From Methanomicrobiales archaeon (lineage in GTDB: Archaea > Halobacteriota > Methanomicrobia > Methanomicrobiales > JACTUA01), in assembly GCA_015660865.1 (NCBI GenBank), contig JACTUA010000005.1, positions 1-64,000 of the forward strand: a stretch of DNA of 64,000 bases, written 5' to 3'. A program made the translations under genes and the position numbers. This document shows positions 34,964 to 44,874 of this stretch, piece by piece (within the stretch, counting starts at the first letter, position 1; every line of letters begins with the position of its first letter). Below the pieces are notes generated by a model. It had not been told where the DNA came from, did no database searches, and saw only the letters and a list, made by a program, of their open reading frames with translations.

Positions 34964-35923
34964 TTAGCCCGCTGAATTCTGCATCCTCGAGAACTGGATG
35001 TTCCCTGCGCCAATCTCGGTTCTGATATGGTATCCATCTTCAACCCCGTGGCCGACCATATTCATCCCGCTGAAGGAGATGATGGAGATGTGGTGCGGGG
35101 AATGCGGGGTGTTGAAGACCTGCGTCCCCATGCCAACCGGGGGGGTGAACCCCCACTGGCCCATCTGCGCGAGGAGCTCCCTGACGCGATCCAGCGCCGG
35201 GACGGGGACCTCGCGGACATTTGCGAGCGCAACACCGCTTCCGGATGCCACGACCTCCCGGATGGAGGTCAGGCCCGCAGAGATGAAGAGCTGGAGGGGA
35301 TCGACGGTTGTCCCGCGATAGCCGATGAGGTCAAGGAAACCCTTCACCACCTTACCCTCGAAGGCAAGCCTGCCACCATAGGCCATGGTCACGGGAATCC
35401 CGGATCGCTGGAGCACGCCATCGATGGTGATGCTGCAGAGCGAGAGGATCCCAACCTGTCCTTCGGGGATCCGGGGGTCCCTGTCCAGGATCTTGTAGGA
35501 TGAGAAGAAACCATACCCGGCCCTTGATACCTTCTCGAATGACCGGGCAACACCGGGAGCTTCATCCTCGGGAACAATGGAGAGGTTGTAGGCCACCTCG
35601 CCGGTTCCATTCACCGGATCGAAGGTACTCCTGAAGGCGAGCCTCTCCAGTTTTGAGATGATGAACCCGATCCGCTCCCCGACGAGGGCACTCTCGGTCT
35701 CGGTGATTCCCTCTCTGGTCAGTACGCGACCGGTGTTCCCGACCTTCCGGGTGAACCCCATCTCATCAAGATAGCGCAGGTAATACTGTACCGCCCGGTC
35801 GGTGAGGACGAAGCCCCGTTCTCCCAGGATCTCCGAGATCCTCTTCGCTCCCATGGGTTCCCGGTGCTCTTTCAGGATTCTCAGGATCTCCAGGTACTTC
35901 CGTTCAGTCGGTATGAGCCTCAT
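34964..35923 (-). CDS. nrpR: NrpR-type nitrogen-responsive repressor (one regulatory domain)
   Basis: A 319-aa protein. An N-terminal winged helix (residues ~5-70: ILRILKEHREPMGAKRISEI, then LTDRAVQYYLRYLDEMGF) is followed by one DUF128/NrpR regulatory domain (~75-319) with PVTMAYGGRLAFEGKVVKGF, TTVDPLQLFISAGLTSIREV and HHISIISFSGMNMVG. In methanogens NrpR represses nitrogen-fixation and glutamine synthetase genes and is released by 2-oxoglutarate. Some members carry two regulatory domains; this one has a single domain, so a separate NrpRII partner is likely elsewhere. The frame is open 95 codons further, but ATG 35923 overlaps the preceding gene as ATGA and starts the conserved part. Confidence 0.9.
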   Translation of the reverse strand: MRLIPTERKYLEILRILKEHREPMGAKRISEILGERGFVLTDRAVQYYLRYLDEMGFTRKVGNTGRVLTREGITETESALVGERIGFIISKLERLAFRSTFDPVNGTGEVAYNLSIVPEDEAPGVARSFEKVSRAGYGFFSSYKILDRDPRIPEGQVGILSLCSITIDGVLQRSGIPVTMAYGGRLAFEGKVVKGFLDLIGYRGTTVDPLQLFISAGLTSIREVVASGSGVALANVREVPVPALDRVRELLAQMGQWGFTPPVGMGTQVFNTPHSPHHISIISFSGMNMVGHGVEDGYHIRTEIGAGNIQFSRMQNSAG

Positions 35924-36348
35924 CGCGCCTTCACAACCCCCTGGCTGTCCTGATACCGGCCCTCGTAGAGCTCGGTCCCGCCATGTACCTGGTGGAGGAT
36001 CATCTGGACCACCCGTTCCGAAGGGGAGAGCACGATATCCCCGGCGCCCAGATTCCCGAGGCAGAGGGTGAGCTGCCCCCGGAATCCCGGGTCCACGAAC
36101 CCGCCCCCGAGGATGAGACCCCTTCGTGCATATGAGGAACGGCACCTGAGGGTCGCCGCAAGGTCGGCGGGCAGTTCCACCCACTCGAGGCTGGGGACAA
36201 GGGTACACATCCCCCTTGCAAGGATCTGGTGACCGGTCACCCGGAGATCATAGGATGCCGGCTGCTGGCAGGCGTCGCTGTACGGACGTATGACTAGACC
36301 GCCTGTCTCGCCAAGTCTTCGGCGTATCTCGGTTGCTGAGAGGATCAT
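35920..36348 (-). CDS. dCTP deaminase/dUTPase-family protein, short and atypical
   Basis: A 142-aa trimeric-dUTPase-fold protein. RCRSSYARRGLILGGGFVDP, then GFRGQLTLCLGN is the family core. The Ser and Arg of the RSS..R motif and the DPGF stretch are kept, but the Glu that activates water in dCTP deaminases (TLE or VLE in relatives) aligns with Cys here (TLCLGN). Relatives are usually 170-200 aa. It may therefore act on dUTP rather than dCTP, or bind nucleotides without deamination. It is first in a two-gene unit with nrpR (four-base overlap). Confidence 0.75.
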   Translation of the reverse strand: MILSATEIRRRLGETGGLVIRPYSDACQQPASYDLRVTGHQILARGMCTLVPSLEWVELPADLAATLRCRSSYARRGLILGGGFVDPGFRGQLTLCLGNLGAGDIVLSPSERVVQMILHQVHGGTELYEGRYQDSQGVVKAR

Positions 36349-36464
36349 CCTACCACGTACTTGGGGGTTGTCTCCTTTTAACGTTTGGATGATCCGTCGG
36401 CACGGGTGACAAGGATGGATCCTGGGGGAATGGTTAATACGGGTCAGAAAGAAACAAGGGAACT

Positions 36465-36556
36465 GGACCCATGGGGTAGAGGATATCCTCTTGGGCTTCG
36501 ATTTCCGGTCCGGAAGAAGAGACCCAAGGACGCGGGTTCGATTCCCGCTGGGTCCG
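36465..36556 (+). tRNA. tRNA-Arg (anticodon TCG) with a 20-base intron
   Basis: Acceptor stem GGACCCA (36465-36471) pairs with TGGGTCC (36549-36555), discriminator G at 36556, no encoded CCA. T8, A14, G18-G19, A21 and T33 are in place. The anticodon stem is TTGGG/CCCAA and the anticodon TCG lies at 36498-36500. The T arm is GCGGG-TTCGATT-CCCGC. Bases 36502-36521 do not fit and form an intron after position 37, the canonical archaeal site. The intron contains the hairpin TTCCG-GTC-CGGAA. Removing it gives a normal 72-nt tRNA with a four-base variable loop. Confidence 0.9.
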
Positions 36557-36641
36557 TCCTTTCCCCGGAATCAGTACCCCGGTCCAGCATTCCCTGACTG
36601 GAGAACGATCTCTTCCTGCCCGCCTTCAATCGAAAAAAGGA

Positions 36642-39600
36642 TCAGGCGATCTTGATCTTCGGCGTCCCCTCTGCCTTCGCGATGACAAACTGGGTGACTC
36701 CGGCATCGTCCCCGGCGTCGTCAGCATGGGCGGTAATCCTGACATCCCAGGTGCCCGAGGGAAGGCTGGAAATGTCCAGGGTCGTCGCATCGCTCGTAGT
36801 GCTCCAATCAACCACCTTTGTGAGACGGTGGCTCCAGTCGGTCGTGCCCTCCTGCAGGAGGTCGACGTCTTCCCGGATTGAGGGCTCGAGACCCGTATAG
36901 GTAAGGTTCCAGGCAATATCTACATAGTCCGGATTTGTCCCTGTATCTGTCCTGCGCACGTCCTTGACCCATATACTGATAGCCCCATAGCCGGATCCGG
37001 AATCTGGACGCGCAGTGATGTACGTGTCCGGCAGCGGAAGCTCAGATCCATCGTTGAACTTGATGGTGGAGTTCGAGTCGAGGATCTTGATGTTCCCGTC
37101 TCTGAGGACCTTCATGGAGAAGTTGGCCTCCCAGACCCCGCCGATGAATATGGTCCCGACATCGAAGTGGAGGTTCTGGTCAGCCCAGTCTGCGCTCTGG
37201 TCATAGAACCGGTTGACGATGACCGGCATACTCAGGTTGTAGCTGAATTCGTGGGTCGAGATGAATGAGGGGGTCGGGACAGGTGGATAACAGACATATT
37301 GCAGAGCATCTATGCCGGGGATGAGTGCCCCGTTCACCTCGATGTCATGGAAGGCGAGATCCATGGTGGTACCAACCCCTGCCTGGGTGTGGAGCTCACC
37401 GGCGATAGCGGTATAAATACCATTGAGATCCAGGCCTGAGGTCGCCACATATGCCTTTCCCCCGGTCTCGTTTGCATAGGCCTGGAGCTGATCTTTATAA
37501 GGTTCAGACCCGAGGGCGATGGTGTAGATCTTGATCTTGTTGTTCTTCGCCCAGGTGATGACACTGCCGGTCCCGATACCCGGGAGTGAAACTGCACCGG
37601 ACCCCCCCCGCGGGTCCCCACCCGTGTTCCAGGCACCATCGGTCAGGAGGACGATGGCCCGTACCGCGTCATCCCGCTTGTGGGCGAGGATATCCGGATC
37701 ATTGATGATCTGCTTCACCGCCTCATAGAGACCATAGCGCATGGGTGTGCCCCCGTTCGGAACCATCTGGGAGATAATATTCTTCACCGTCGACTTATCG
37801 TAGGTGAGCCCCAGGTCATCCGTTGCCATCGCCGATCCGTAATATTTCCCGGAAGCCCCATGGCCCGGATAGTGTGCGTTGACATAGCTCGCATCATCCG
37901 TAGAATACTCGACACCGTTTCCATAGTGGTCGATGGAGTAGTCACGGCCGGCACGCCAGTGATACCCGTAGAGGTTGGGGCTCCCGGTATTGAAGAGGAT
38001 CGCCCAGCCATTGGTCCCGCTCAGGTCTGCGAAGGAGGTCAGCCCGATCCGGTCCGAGCTGTTCATCTGGTCCACGAAGAGCTTTGCCGCATTCATTGCC
38101 ATGACCATGCGGTCGTCCGGAGATTCGGAGATGATCCTGTCCGGATTATGCGACGTATCGAGCGTCTCGTTGTAGAGCATGGAGCCCGACCGGTCCGTCA
38201 GGAGCATCGCATCAATGGGTGCCTGCTGGAGGGCCCAGCCATCCCCCTTGAGCCGGATGGTGATGTTCACCGAGTCGTTCACGACGAGAGTCTTTGGATC
38301 TGCGAAAGTGTCTACAGAGAGGAACGGGTAGTTCTTGTACTGGAGGTCGATGGTGTGGGTGACAGATCTCCAGGTGGCTTCGATGAGAGCACTCCCCTGG
38401 GCGGTGTAGCTGTACTTCAGGTCATTCCGGTCTCTCGTGAATGCGCCGGGCCTGAATGTTACCTGCGCCAACCCATCAGCGTCGGTGGTTGCTGTGAGTA
38501 TGGTGCGGGGAACATCTGTTACGGTGCTCTCGTTCTCGATTGAAGGGTTGCTGGTCTGGTTGTAGGCCCCGATGTTGTAGGACCAGATGGTGAACATCAC
38601 CACCTCGCCGTCCACCGGGTTCCCTTTGGCATCGATGACCTTGGCAAAGAGGGTGGAGGTCATGGAGCTCTTTACGTCAAGGGAGGGCATCGTCTGAGGG
38701 CTCGCCGTGAGAAGCATGGTGGTTGGATCCGCGGCGATGAACTCCACGGTCTGGGAGACCGTGACGCTCGTGTTATCCACTGCGGTGGCTGAGAGAGTAT
38801 AGAGACCGGCTGCATCCTTCTGGTAATAGAACGCGATAATCCCGTTGCTGTTCGTTGTGAGGGTGGTCTCTTCGCCGGGGATGCTCGTTGTAATATGGAC
38901 GTCGCGGTTCCCTGCAGGGTTCCCGTACTGGTCAAGGAGGGTGTACACGATCCGGAACTTGCTCCCATCTGTCCTGGTATAAGGGTATGGATATCCACCG
39001 GGTGAGACCGACTGGGTGATGGCGTAAGGGGAGCCATCATTGACCCCGTTAATGGAGATCAGCCTGTGGGAGATGGGTGCGGGTGGCAGGATGTCCACGA
39101 AGTTGACACCTGCCTTGGTAACAAGAAAGGTTACACGGGCAATCCCATCGGAGTCAACGGGAACGGAGAGCATCGTCACAAAGGAACTGCCATCCCAGAA
39201 GCCGGAATCGGTGGATCCGGAGGCTGTGAACTGGACCGTCTCGGCCACATTCCGGTTGTCCACCGGGTTCCCGTACGCATCCGTCACCTTGGCCTGAATG
39301 AAGGTAGTTCCTCCTATCGATACATTGAGGTCATAGGTGGGTACTGCCGTCTGGGGAGTGCTGTGGTCAATATTTTGCGTGTAGGTCTGCTCGATGGAAT
39401 AAAATATACCGGCATCAACAACCGATGCATTCACGGTGATAACTGCTGACCCGCTCCGGGTGGTGGGCTGGAGGACGGTGGTTATCCTGCCAAAACCATC
39501 TGTTACCCCATTCGTTTTCGAGAGGGTCCAGGGTGGGATCCCTGTGAAGGTTACTGTGGTGACGGGGAGAGGATTTCCGGCTACATCATAGACTGTCACC

Positions 39601-39746
39601 GTGATGGCTGACGTGTCCATGCCGTTCGCGACCATCCAGTCCTTGGCCGATATGGTCATGTGGTCCGGGGCTGCTGCCTGAGCATCGGCCACGGCTGAGA
39701 ACGTGCATATGAGGATGATCAGGAGTGACGCGATGAATAACCTCAT
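36642..39746 (-). CDS. Secreted VWA-domain surface protein 3 with Ig-like repeats
   Basis: A 1034-aa exported protein. A signal peptide (FIASLLIILICTFSAVADAQA) leads directly into Ig-like domains (ISAKDWMVANGMDTSAITVT, KVTDAYGNPVDNRNVAETVQ, KVIDAKGNPVDGEVVMFTIW). The VWA domain lies at ~510-760 with DRSGSM, GGTPMRYG and VLLTDGAWN, so the metal site looks intact. It ends TPKIKIA and again has no membrane helix or sorting tail. SD GAGGTGG fixes ATG 39746 rather than the GTG three codons upstream. It shares domain order with the two other surface proteins but differs enough in sequence to be an old duplicate. Confidence 0.85.
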   Translation of the reverse strand: MRLFIASLLIILICTFSAVADAQAAAPDHMTISAKDWMVANGMDTSAITVTVYDVAGNPLPVTTVTFTGIPPWTLSKTNGVTDGFGRITTVLQPTTRSGSAVITVNASVVDAGIFYSIEQTYTQNIDHSTPQTAVPTYDLNVSIGGTTFIQAKVTDAYGNPVDNRNVAETVQFTASGSTDSGFWDGSSFVTMLSVPVDSDGIARVTFLVTKAGVNFVDILPPAPISHRLISINGVNDGSPYAITQSVSPGGYPYPYTRTDGSKFRIVYTLLDQYGNPAGNRDVHITTSIPGEETTLTTNSNGIIAFYYQKDAAGLYTLSATAVDNTSVTVSQTVEFIAADPTTMLLTASPQTMPSLDVKSSMTSTLFAKVIDAKGNPVDGEVVMFTIWSYNIGAYNQTSNPSIENESTVTDVPRTILTATTDADGLAQVTFRPGAFTRDRNDLKYSYTAQGSALIEATWRSVTHTIDLQYKNYPFLSVDTFADPKTLVVNDSVNITIRLKGDGWALQQAPIDAMLLTDRSGSMLYNETLDTSHNPDRIISESPDDRMVMAMNAAKLFVDQMNSSDRIGLTSFADLSGTNGWAILFNTGSPNLYGYHWRAGRDYSIDHYGNGVEYSTDDASYVNAHYPGHGASGKYYGSAMATDDLGLTYDKSTVKNIISQMVPNGGTPMRYGLYEAVKQIINDPDILAHKRDDAVRAIVLLTDGAWNTGGDPRGGSGAVSLPGIGTGSVITWAKNNKIKIYTIALGSEPYKDQLQAYANETGGKAYVATSGLDLNGIYTAIAGELHTQAGVGTTMDLAFHDIEVNGALIPGIDALQYVCYPPVPTPSFISTHEFSYNLSMPVIVNRFYDQSADWADQNLHFDVGTIFIGGVWEANFSMKVLRDGNIKILDSNSTIKFNDGSELPLPDTYITARPDSGSGYGAISIWVKDVRRTDTGTNPDYVDIAWNLTYTGLEPSIREDVDLLQEGTTDWSHRLTKVVDWSTTSDATTLDISSLPSGTWDVRITAHADDAGDDAGVTQFVIAKAEGTPKIKIA

Positions 39747-40052
39747 TTCAACCACCTCACAGATGCATAGTATTAAATGTCATGTTACTTAATTGTTTCT
39801 AATATTATAATCACATTTTAAATTGTTATTTCATTAAATTACTGGGTAAACAAATGTATTACAACATTTTTAAGCAAAAATATCACCTTTGGGGATATTA
39901 TATATTTAAATATTATGAACTCTTATAAAAGGGGGACCGCCGGAGCTCATCCCCTCAATCCGGCCCGCTCTAGCCGCAATGAACGTTCGTGCCCTGCACC
40001 GGGAGCGAAAAGGGATCTTCCGCACCTCGGGCAGATCCGGAGAGGCTGGGAA
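39747..40052. other. AT-rich promoter gap upstream of surface protein 3
   Basis: 39770-39930 is very AT-rich, with minus-strand TATA-like runs such as TTATAATATTA for surface protein 3. The part next to the AMP phosphorylase stop is ordinary GC-rich DNA without a supported gene. Confidence 0.45.
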
Positions 40053-41576
40053 TTATACCCAGTGGACAGGTGAGATATGGCCGAGGAGCATCCCTTCAAC
40101 GAGCACCGGCATCAGCTGCCTGCCGATCTCCACAGCCTTCTGGAGCCGCCAGCTCCGTTCTGCATAGATGGTCATGATGGGCTCCCCCTGTTTCACCTTC
40201 GTCCCCTTCTTCGCATGGATGATGATACCGGCGCCGCGGTCATGGGGCGCCCCGGCTGCCCTCGCGATGGTGATGAGTGAACGGTTGTTCAGCCCCACGA
40301 CGTAACCATCGAGGGGTGCGTTCACCACGAAGTGGTGCTCCCCGGGAAGGATATCCGGGGATCGCACATCCGGTTTCCCGCCCTGGATCTCTATGATCTG
40401 GCGGAGCTTCTCGAGCGCCTTCCCGCTGGTGAGGATCCCTTCCGCCATCGCGTACCCCTGGCCGCGGGCAGCCTTCCCTGCCATCTCGAGGACTATCCCC
40501 GAGAGAGAGAGGCTCTTCTGGATGAGGGATCCCGGGGCCCGCGCCCCCTCGAGTACCGAGAGAGCCTCGTAGACCTCCAGGTTCGGGCCGATGGAATGAC
40601 CGACGAGCGACTCGCCATAGGTGAGGGCGCACTCGACATGGATGTTCAGCCTCTCGCCGAGCTCCATGAACTGGCTGGCAAGCCGTCTCCCTTCCTGAAC
40701 CGTGGCGACCTTGGTCCCGTTCCCCACCGGAATGTCGATGACCGCGAGGTCGGCCCCAACAGCCGACTTCTTCGCCATCACGCTTGCAAGCATCTGGCCG
40801 GTGGCATCGATCCGGAAGGGATACTCCACCATGATGAACCGGTCGTCGGCGGGGGCGATGTTTGTCGCTCCCCCCCAGACGATGCTCCCTCCCACCTTCT
40901 CGGTCATCCTCTTCACCTCGGCTGAGCTGAACTCGACAGGCGCAAGGACCTCCATGAGGTCCGCCGTCCCGCCGGCTCCCGTGATGGCACGGGAACTGGT
41001 CTTCGGGATCTTGAGGCCGCTTGCCGCGATGATCGGGACCACAAGGAGCGAGATCTTGTTCCCCGGGACCCCGCCGATGGAGTGCTTGTCGACGATGGGG
41101 TGGGTCGCAAACTGGATCCGGTCACCCGTCTCCACCATGGAACGCGTGAGGTGCTCCACCTCGTCCATGTCCAGGCCATGGATATACGAGGCGGTGACAA
41201 AGGCGGCCATCTCAACGGGCGAGAGGTTCTCGGCCACGGTATCCTTCACGATGGCGAGCATCTCCTCCTTGGAGAGGTGCTGGCCATCCATCTTCTTCTT
41301 GATGTAATCGATGGACGCAAGCCTCTCCGTCTCCCGGACCTCGGCGATCGCCCCTTCCTTGAAGCCCACCCGCCCGTTCGTCTTCTGGTACACGCCGATG
41401 CTTCCCTGCGTAAGGAAGGACGAGGTGATATTCACGATAGCGGAGACCGATTCGCTGGTCGCCTCGTTCAGGACCCTGACCCGGTCCCCTTCGAGAACGC
41501 CGATCGTCCAGGCATCGGTGATGTGGAGAAGTACCCCCTGGGCCGCTATATCCATGACCTTGACGGTGAGCTTCAT
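40053..41576 (-). CDS. deoA: AMP phosphorylase (archaeal nucleotide salvage)
   Basis: A 507-aa archaeal AMP phosphorylase, which releases adenine and forms ribose-1,5-bisphosphate. That product can feed type III Rubisco through a ribose-bisphosphate isomerase. An ~85-residue N-terminal domain specific to the archaeal enzyme precedes the thymidine-phosphorylase-like core: [38 protein letters not shown] and [17 protein letters not shown]. The C-terminal domain includes [19 protein letters not shown]. Neither Rubisco nor the isomerase lies in the window. Confidence 0.95.
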   Translation of the reverse strand: MKLTVKVMDIAAQGVLLHITDAWTIGVLEGDRVRVLNEATSESVSAIVNITSSFLTQGSIGVYQKTNGRVGFKEGAIAEVRETERLASIDYIKKKMDGQHLSKEEMLAIVKDTVAENLSPVEMAAFVTASYIHGLDMDEVEHLTRSMVETGDRIQFATHPIVDKHSIGGVPGNKISLLVVPIIAASGLKIPKTSSRAITGAGGTADLMEVLAPVEFSSAEVKRMTEKVGGSIVWGGATNIAPADDRFIMVEYPFRIDATGQMLASVMAKKSAVGADLAVIDIPVGNGTKVATVQEGRRLASQFMELGERLNIHVECALTYGESLVGHSIGPNLEVYEALSVLEGARAPGSLIQKSLSLSGIVLEMAGKAARGQGYAMAEGILTSGKALEKLRQIIEIQGGKPDVRSPDILPGEHHFVVNAPLDGYVVGLNNRSLITIARAAGAPHDRGAGIIIHAKKGTKVKQGEPIMTIYAERSWRLQKAVEIGRQLMPVLVEGMLLGHISPVHWV

Positions 41577-41813
41577 CGGTGACAGATCCCTCCCTTCACG
41601 TAACCTTTGGTCCTCATCTCATAGAAACTTGGCGGCCGGTCTTCCTGTCACCACTGGCCCGGGGTTGTCATTGAGGCGGTACGCTAGAGGTTCAACGGCC
41701 GGCAAGATCCAGGGATGATCGGCGGGATGTGAATCAGGACACGGTAGGTACTGAAGAACCGTGCGTTGAGGCAGGAGATCGGATAACTGCAGAAAAAAAG
41801 GTGTAGGATTGAG

Positions 41814-44447
41814 TTAGCGCCTGCGCAGGACGAGCAGAGCAACCGCTCCGAGGCCAACGAGGGCAACCAGTGCGCCGAACCCGGGCTGCGGCTTGGCAGT
41901 GGTAACGGGCACGGCGGTGGTCACTTCGGTAACGACGGGGGTCTGCACTGCGGTCACGACAGGTGTTGCAGGTACGGTGGTTGCAACCGTGGTGGGCTTG
42001 CCTTCAAGGACGTTGAAGGTCGCTGTGGTGGTCTGGCTCGGCTCGACTGCCTCTGCCTTGACGAGATATTCGTCGGGCTTGTATGTGGAGGCGTCAACGT
42101 CGAACGAGAACGTGTTGTAGGTATCGCCCGCCTGTACGGTCACCGATCCCGATGAACCGCTGAACTCGCCGGTCTGGGTCTTCTCAGTCGGCTGGAAGGA
42201 CGAGGATGTCACGGTCATGAGGATCGTGTCGCCCTCGGCGAGGTTCGTGGTGCCGGTGATCGTGAATGTGTCGCCAACGTACTTGTCACCGATGGTGTCG
42301 ATCCGGATCCAAGGCTCCTCGATCATGAAGGAGAGCTTGGTGTAGGTATCGTCAACATTCGGTGAGTTGAGCAGATCAACGAGTGCGGTCGCGGCATCGG
42401 AGGCCTGGAGGCCGGAAATTTGAACAGTCGGTGCGCCACCAGTCCACGTGGTGGACGGGTTTCCAGATGCTGCCGCACAAGAAGTACCTGTTGCGGAAGT
42501 AGTGCCTGCAGCATCGGTACCGATAACGTCAGCCACACCGTTCATCATCGGGTGCTGGACCACGACGAAGTACTGGCCTGCATAGAGGGGCTCTGTATCG
42601 GCCCGGTCAAGCTTGTACTCGTAGGTCGCATCGGAATTGACAGACTGGGAGTTGCTGCAGCTCCGGTAGTTCTTGCCAAATATCCAGACGTAGACGTTGT
42701 TCGGCTTACCCTCTGCCGTTCCGCGGACATAGAGGATGTCACCCTTTGCAAGGGTGCCTGTGCTCGCGGCTGCGGTGACAAAGGGCTTCTTCAGGACTAC
42801 AGATGCGGTCTGATAGATCTTCTCAGCTGGTTTCGACAGTCCATCCGTTGTTCCATCGGCGGGCTCGGCAACAGCATAGATGGTGTATGTGCCCGCGTCC
42901 AGGCTGAAGGCCCCGGAGGGAACAAGGCGTGAGGTGTCCCACTTATAGGACCATGTGTTGTCGGTGTTGACGTCGACCTGCTTCCAGCATTCATTCGCAT
43001 TGGGTGCAGCACCAGACGCCGCCGCTCCTGCACAGTCAGTGTAGGTGGTCTGGCTCAGGTTCGAGAGAGACCTGCCATTGTCTCCAAGGTTCGGACCCTT
43101 CACGAAGAGGTACACCTTGGTGCTGTCGGTATCTGTCCCGCTCAGCTTGATGGTCTCACCGAGGTAGTAGCTGCCGGTCCCTTCGTAGGTAATGGTCACC
43201 GCACCCTTCTGGACGCTGACATCCACTGTATCGTACTTGGAGGTGTCAGACGGGTCAAGGGCCTTGAGGGTGAATTTCTTGTCGTCCGTCGCGCCCGAGG
43301 TGTTGAACAGAACGCTCCGGGTTCCATCCGCCTGGGTTGTGACGAGTGCGTAAGTACCGTTGTTGGGAGCCCTGTAACCCGTAATGGCATTAACCGAATT
43401 GCTCATGCAACCGTCAACATCGTTTGCCACGAGGTTACAGAGGTAGCCAATCCCGCTCGATCCACCCAGGAAGTCACCAAAGGTGCCGTTTGCGGTATTG
43501 TTGACTCCAGGCTGCGCGTTGACCTCCCAACCCTGGACCATGGGCATCTTCACTGTAGCGACGCTCGCCGATTTGATATACAGGAAGTAAGCCTTGTTGC
43601 TCTCCCCGGTGATGGTTACGGAGAATGCATTCCCGCGCACCACCGTTTCCTTGTTTGTCGTCAGGGTGATGGGCTTGGAGAGGACCGTGAAGGTTACCGC
43701 GTTCGAATCGGTGCCTGCCTGCTTATAGAAGTCCTGGCCGGATGAGAACTTCATGACGGCCGTATAAGTCCCAGCAGTTACACCGGTAAGATCGATGGCA
43801 GCTGCAGGACCGCCAGTGTCAGTGAAGAACGACGACCCGGAGATGTTCATCTTCCCAAGGTTGACGTTGTTGTGCCCGAAGACGGTAACCTGGCCTCCAT
43901 CGGGTGTAGTGATCCGAATATCAGCCTGGCCCACATATAAGGCACCAACCTTGTAATAGGTCCCGAAGTCGGGCGCGAGGACCTTGAAGGCGATGGCGGT
44001 GGCACGGGTGATGCTCTTCCCATCGATGGAGTCGATGTGGTTCGTCAGGTAGAGCCCGAGAGAGAGGTCGGTCGCCTCGAGGGTGATGGACATACCGGCG
44101 TTCGCCTTACCGGCTCCACCAGAAGTGAACGGGTAGTATACGCCGTAGACTCCTCCGACAACGGCGGTGTCGACGTTGAAGTTATTCGGGTCGCTGACCG
44201 GGATATCCTTGATGATGGCCTTGGTGACATCATCATCAACGAACTTCCTCAGGGATGTCGGGGCTTGGACACCACCCGTACCGGAGTCTCCGTCCAGTGC
44301 GGCAACGTTCAACCCCGTCTCGTAAACAAAGACGTGATCGCCGCTCACGATATTCTTGATCGACGCACCTCTCGCAGATGCGGGGGTGCCCATCGCTACA
44401 AGAAATACCACGAGGGCGACGATAAGTAATTTCGTCGTACTCTTCAT
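41814..44447 (-). CDS. S-layer protein (DUF3821-like N-terminus, PGF-CTERM tail)
   Basis: An 877-aa major cell-surface protein. A signal peptide (KLLIVALVVFLVAMGTPASA) is followed by the Methanomicrobiales S-layer N-domain (IKNIVSGDHVFVYETGLNVA, GVYGVYYPFTSG). A series of beta-rich domains follows, several ending with phrases like GDTFTITGTTNLAEGDTI. Near the end is a Thr/Val/Pro-rich linker suited to glycosylation. The tail QPGFGALVALVGLG plus a hydrophobic stretch and RRR is the PGF-CTERM signal, normally cut by archaeosortase and replaced by a lipid. A strong SD (AAGGAGG) precedes ATG 44447, which suggests heavy expression. Confidence 0.93.
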   Translation of the reverse strand: MKSTTKLLIVALVVFLVAMGTPASARGASIKNIVSGDHVFVYETGLNVAALDGDSGTGGVQAPTSLRKFVDDDVTKAIIKDIPVSDPNNFNVDTAVVGGVYGVYYPFTSGGAGKANAGMSITLEATDLSLGLYLTNHIDSIDGKSITRATAIAFKVLAPDFGTYYKVGALYVGQADIRITTPDGGQVTVFGHNNVNLGKMNISGSSFFTDTGGPAAAIDLTGVTAGTYTAVMKFSSGQDFYKQAGTDSNAVTFTVLSKPITLTTNKETVVRGNAFSVTITGESNKAYFLYIKSASVATVKMPMVQGWEVNAQPGVNNTANGTFGDFLGGSSGIGYLCNLVANDVDGCMSNSVNAITGYRAPNNGTYALVTTQADGTRSVLFNTSGATDDKKFTLKALDPSDTSKYDTVDVSVQKGAVTITYEGTGSYYLGETIKLSGTDTDSTKVYLFVKGPNLGDNGRSLSNLSQTTYTDCAGAAASGAAPNANECWKQVDVNTDNTWSYKWDTSRLVPSGAFSLDAGTYTIYAVAEPADGTTDGLSKPAEKIYQTASVVLKKPFVTAAASTGTLAKGDILYVRGTAEGKPNNVYVWIFGKNYRSCSNSQSVNSDATYEYKLDRADTEPLYAGQYFVVVQHPMMNGVADVIGTDAAGTTSATGTSCAAASGNPSTTWTGGAPTVQISGLQASDAATALVDLLNSPNVDDTYTKLSFMIEEPWIRIDTIGDKYVGDTFTITGTTNLAEGDTILMTVTSSSFQPTEKTQTGEFSGSSGSVTVQAGDTYNTFSFDVDASTYKPDEYLVKAEAVEPSQTTTATFNVLEGKPTTVATTVPATPVVTAVQTPVVTEVTTAVPVTTAKPQPGFGALVALVGLGAVALLVLRRR

Positions 44448-44874
44448 GCTTTTCCTCCTTACATACATTCACAGGCATGCTGTCAAAGCGTTTCGGCGAT
44501 TGCCGAAATCGTGTTCACAATGCCAGATACTCCGATTGAACGGAATATGTGGTAGTGTTTGTAGATTGCTTAATATATCTTTTGTGGTTGGTGTTTGTGG
44601 GAAAACCAGTTATAATAACCCCGATCCCTGCATCCTGCCCGTATACGGGGGCGGATACCTGAATTCCCGTAAAAAAATGAGATACAGGCGACAGGATACC
44701 CCCCAGTGCCTGCGAACTCCGTGGGGACTGGAGATACCAGGGTGCCCCCACGCCGGATGAACCGATCATCCCGCGAGAGGGGGGCTTCCTGTTCCGGGTT
44801 CCGCCTGCACATCGCATATTCTCCAGGAGGTTCATTCTCATACTTTAATGGCTTTCCAGGTCAACACCTCAGCC
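44448..44874. promoter_or_regulatory. S-layer promoter and leader with hairpin; upstream region of thyA
   Basis: On the minus strand AAAGATATATT (about 44572-44582) is a good TATA box; it predicts a leader of roughly 100 bases. The leader holds a perfect seven-pair hairpin, TTTCGGC/GCCGAAA with a four-base loop (44491-44508), and the SD AAGGAGG. For the plus-strand thyA, ATACTTTAAT (44840-44849) is spaced about 27-35 bases from ATG 44875, so that gene is probably leaderless. No gene is seen in 44590-44830. Confidence 0.6.
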
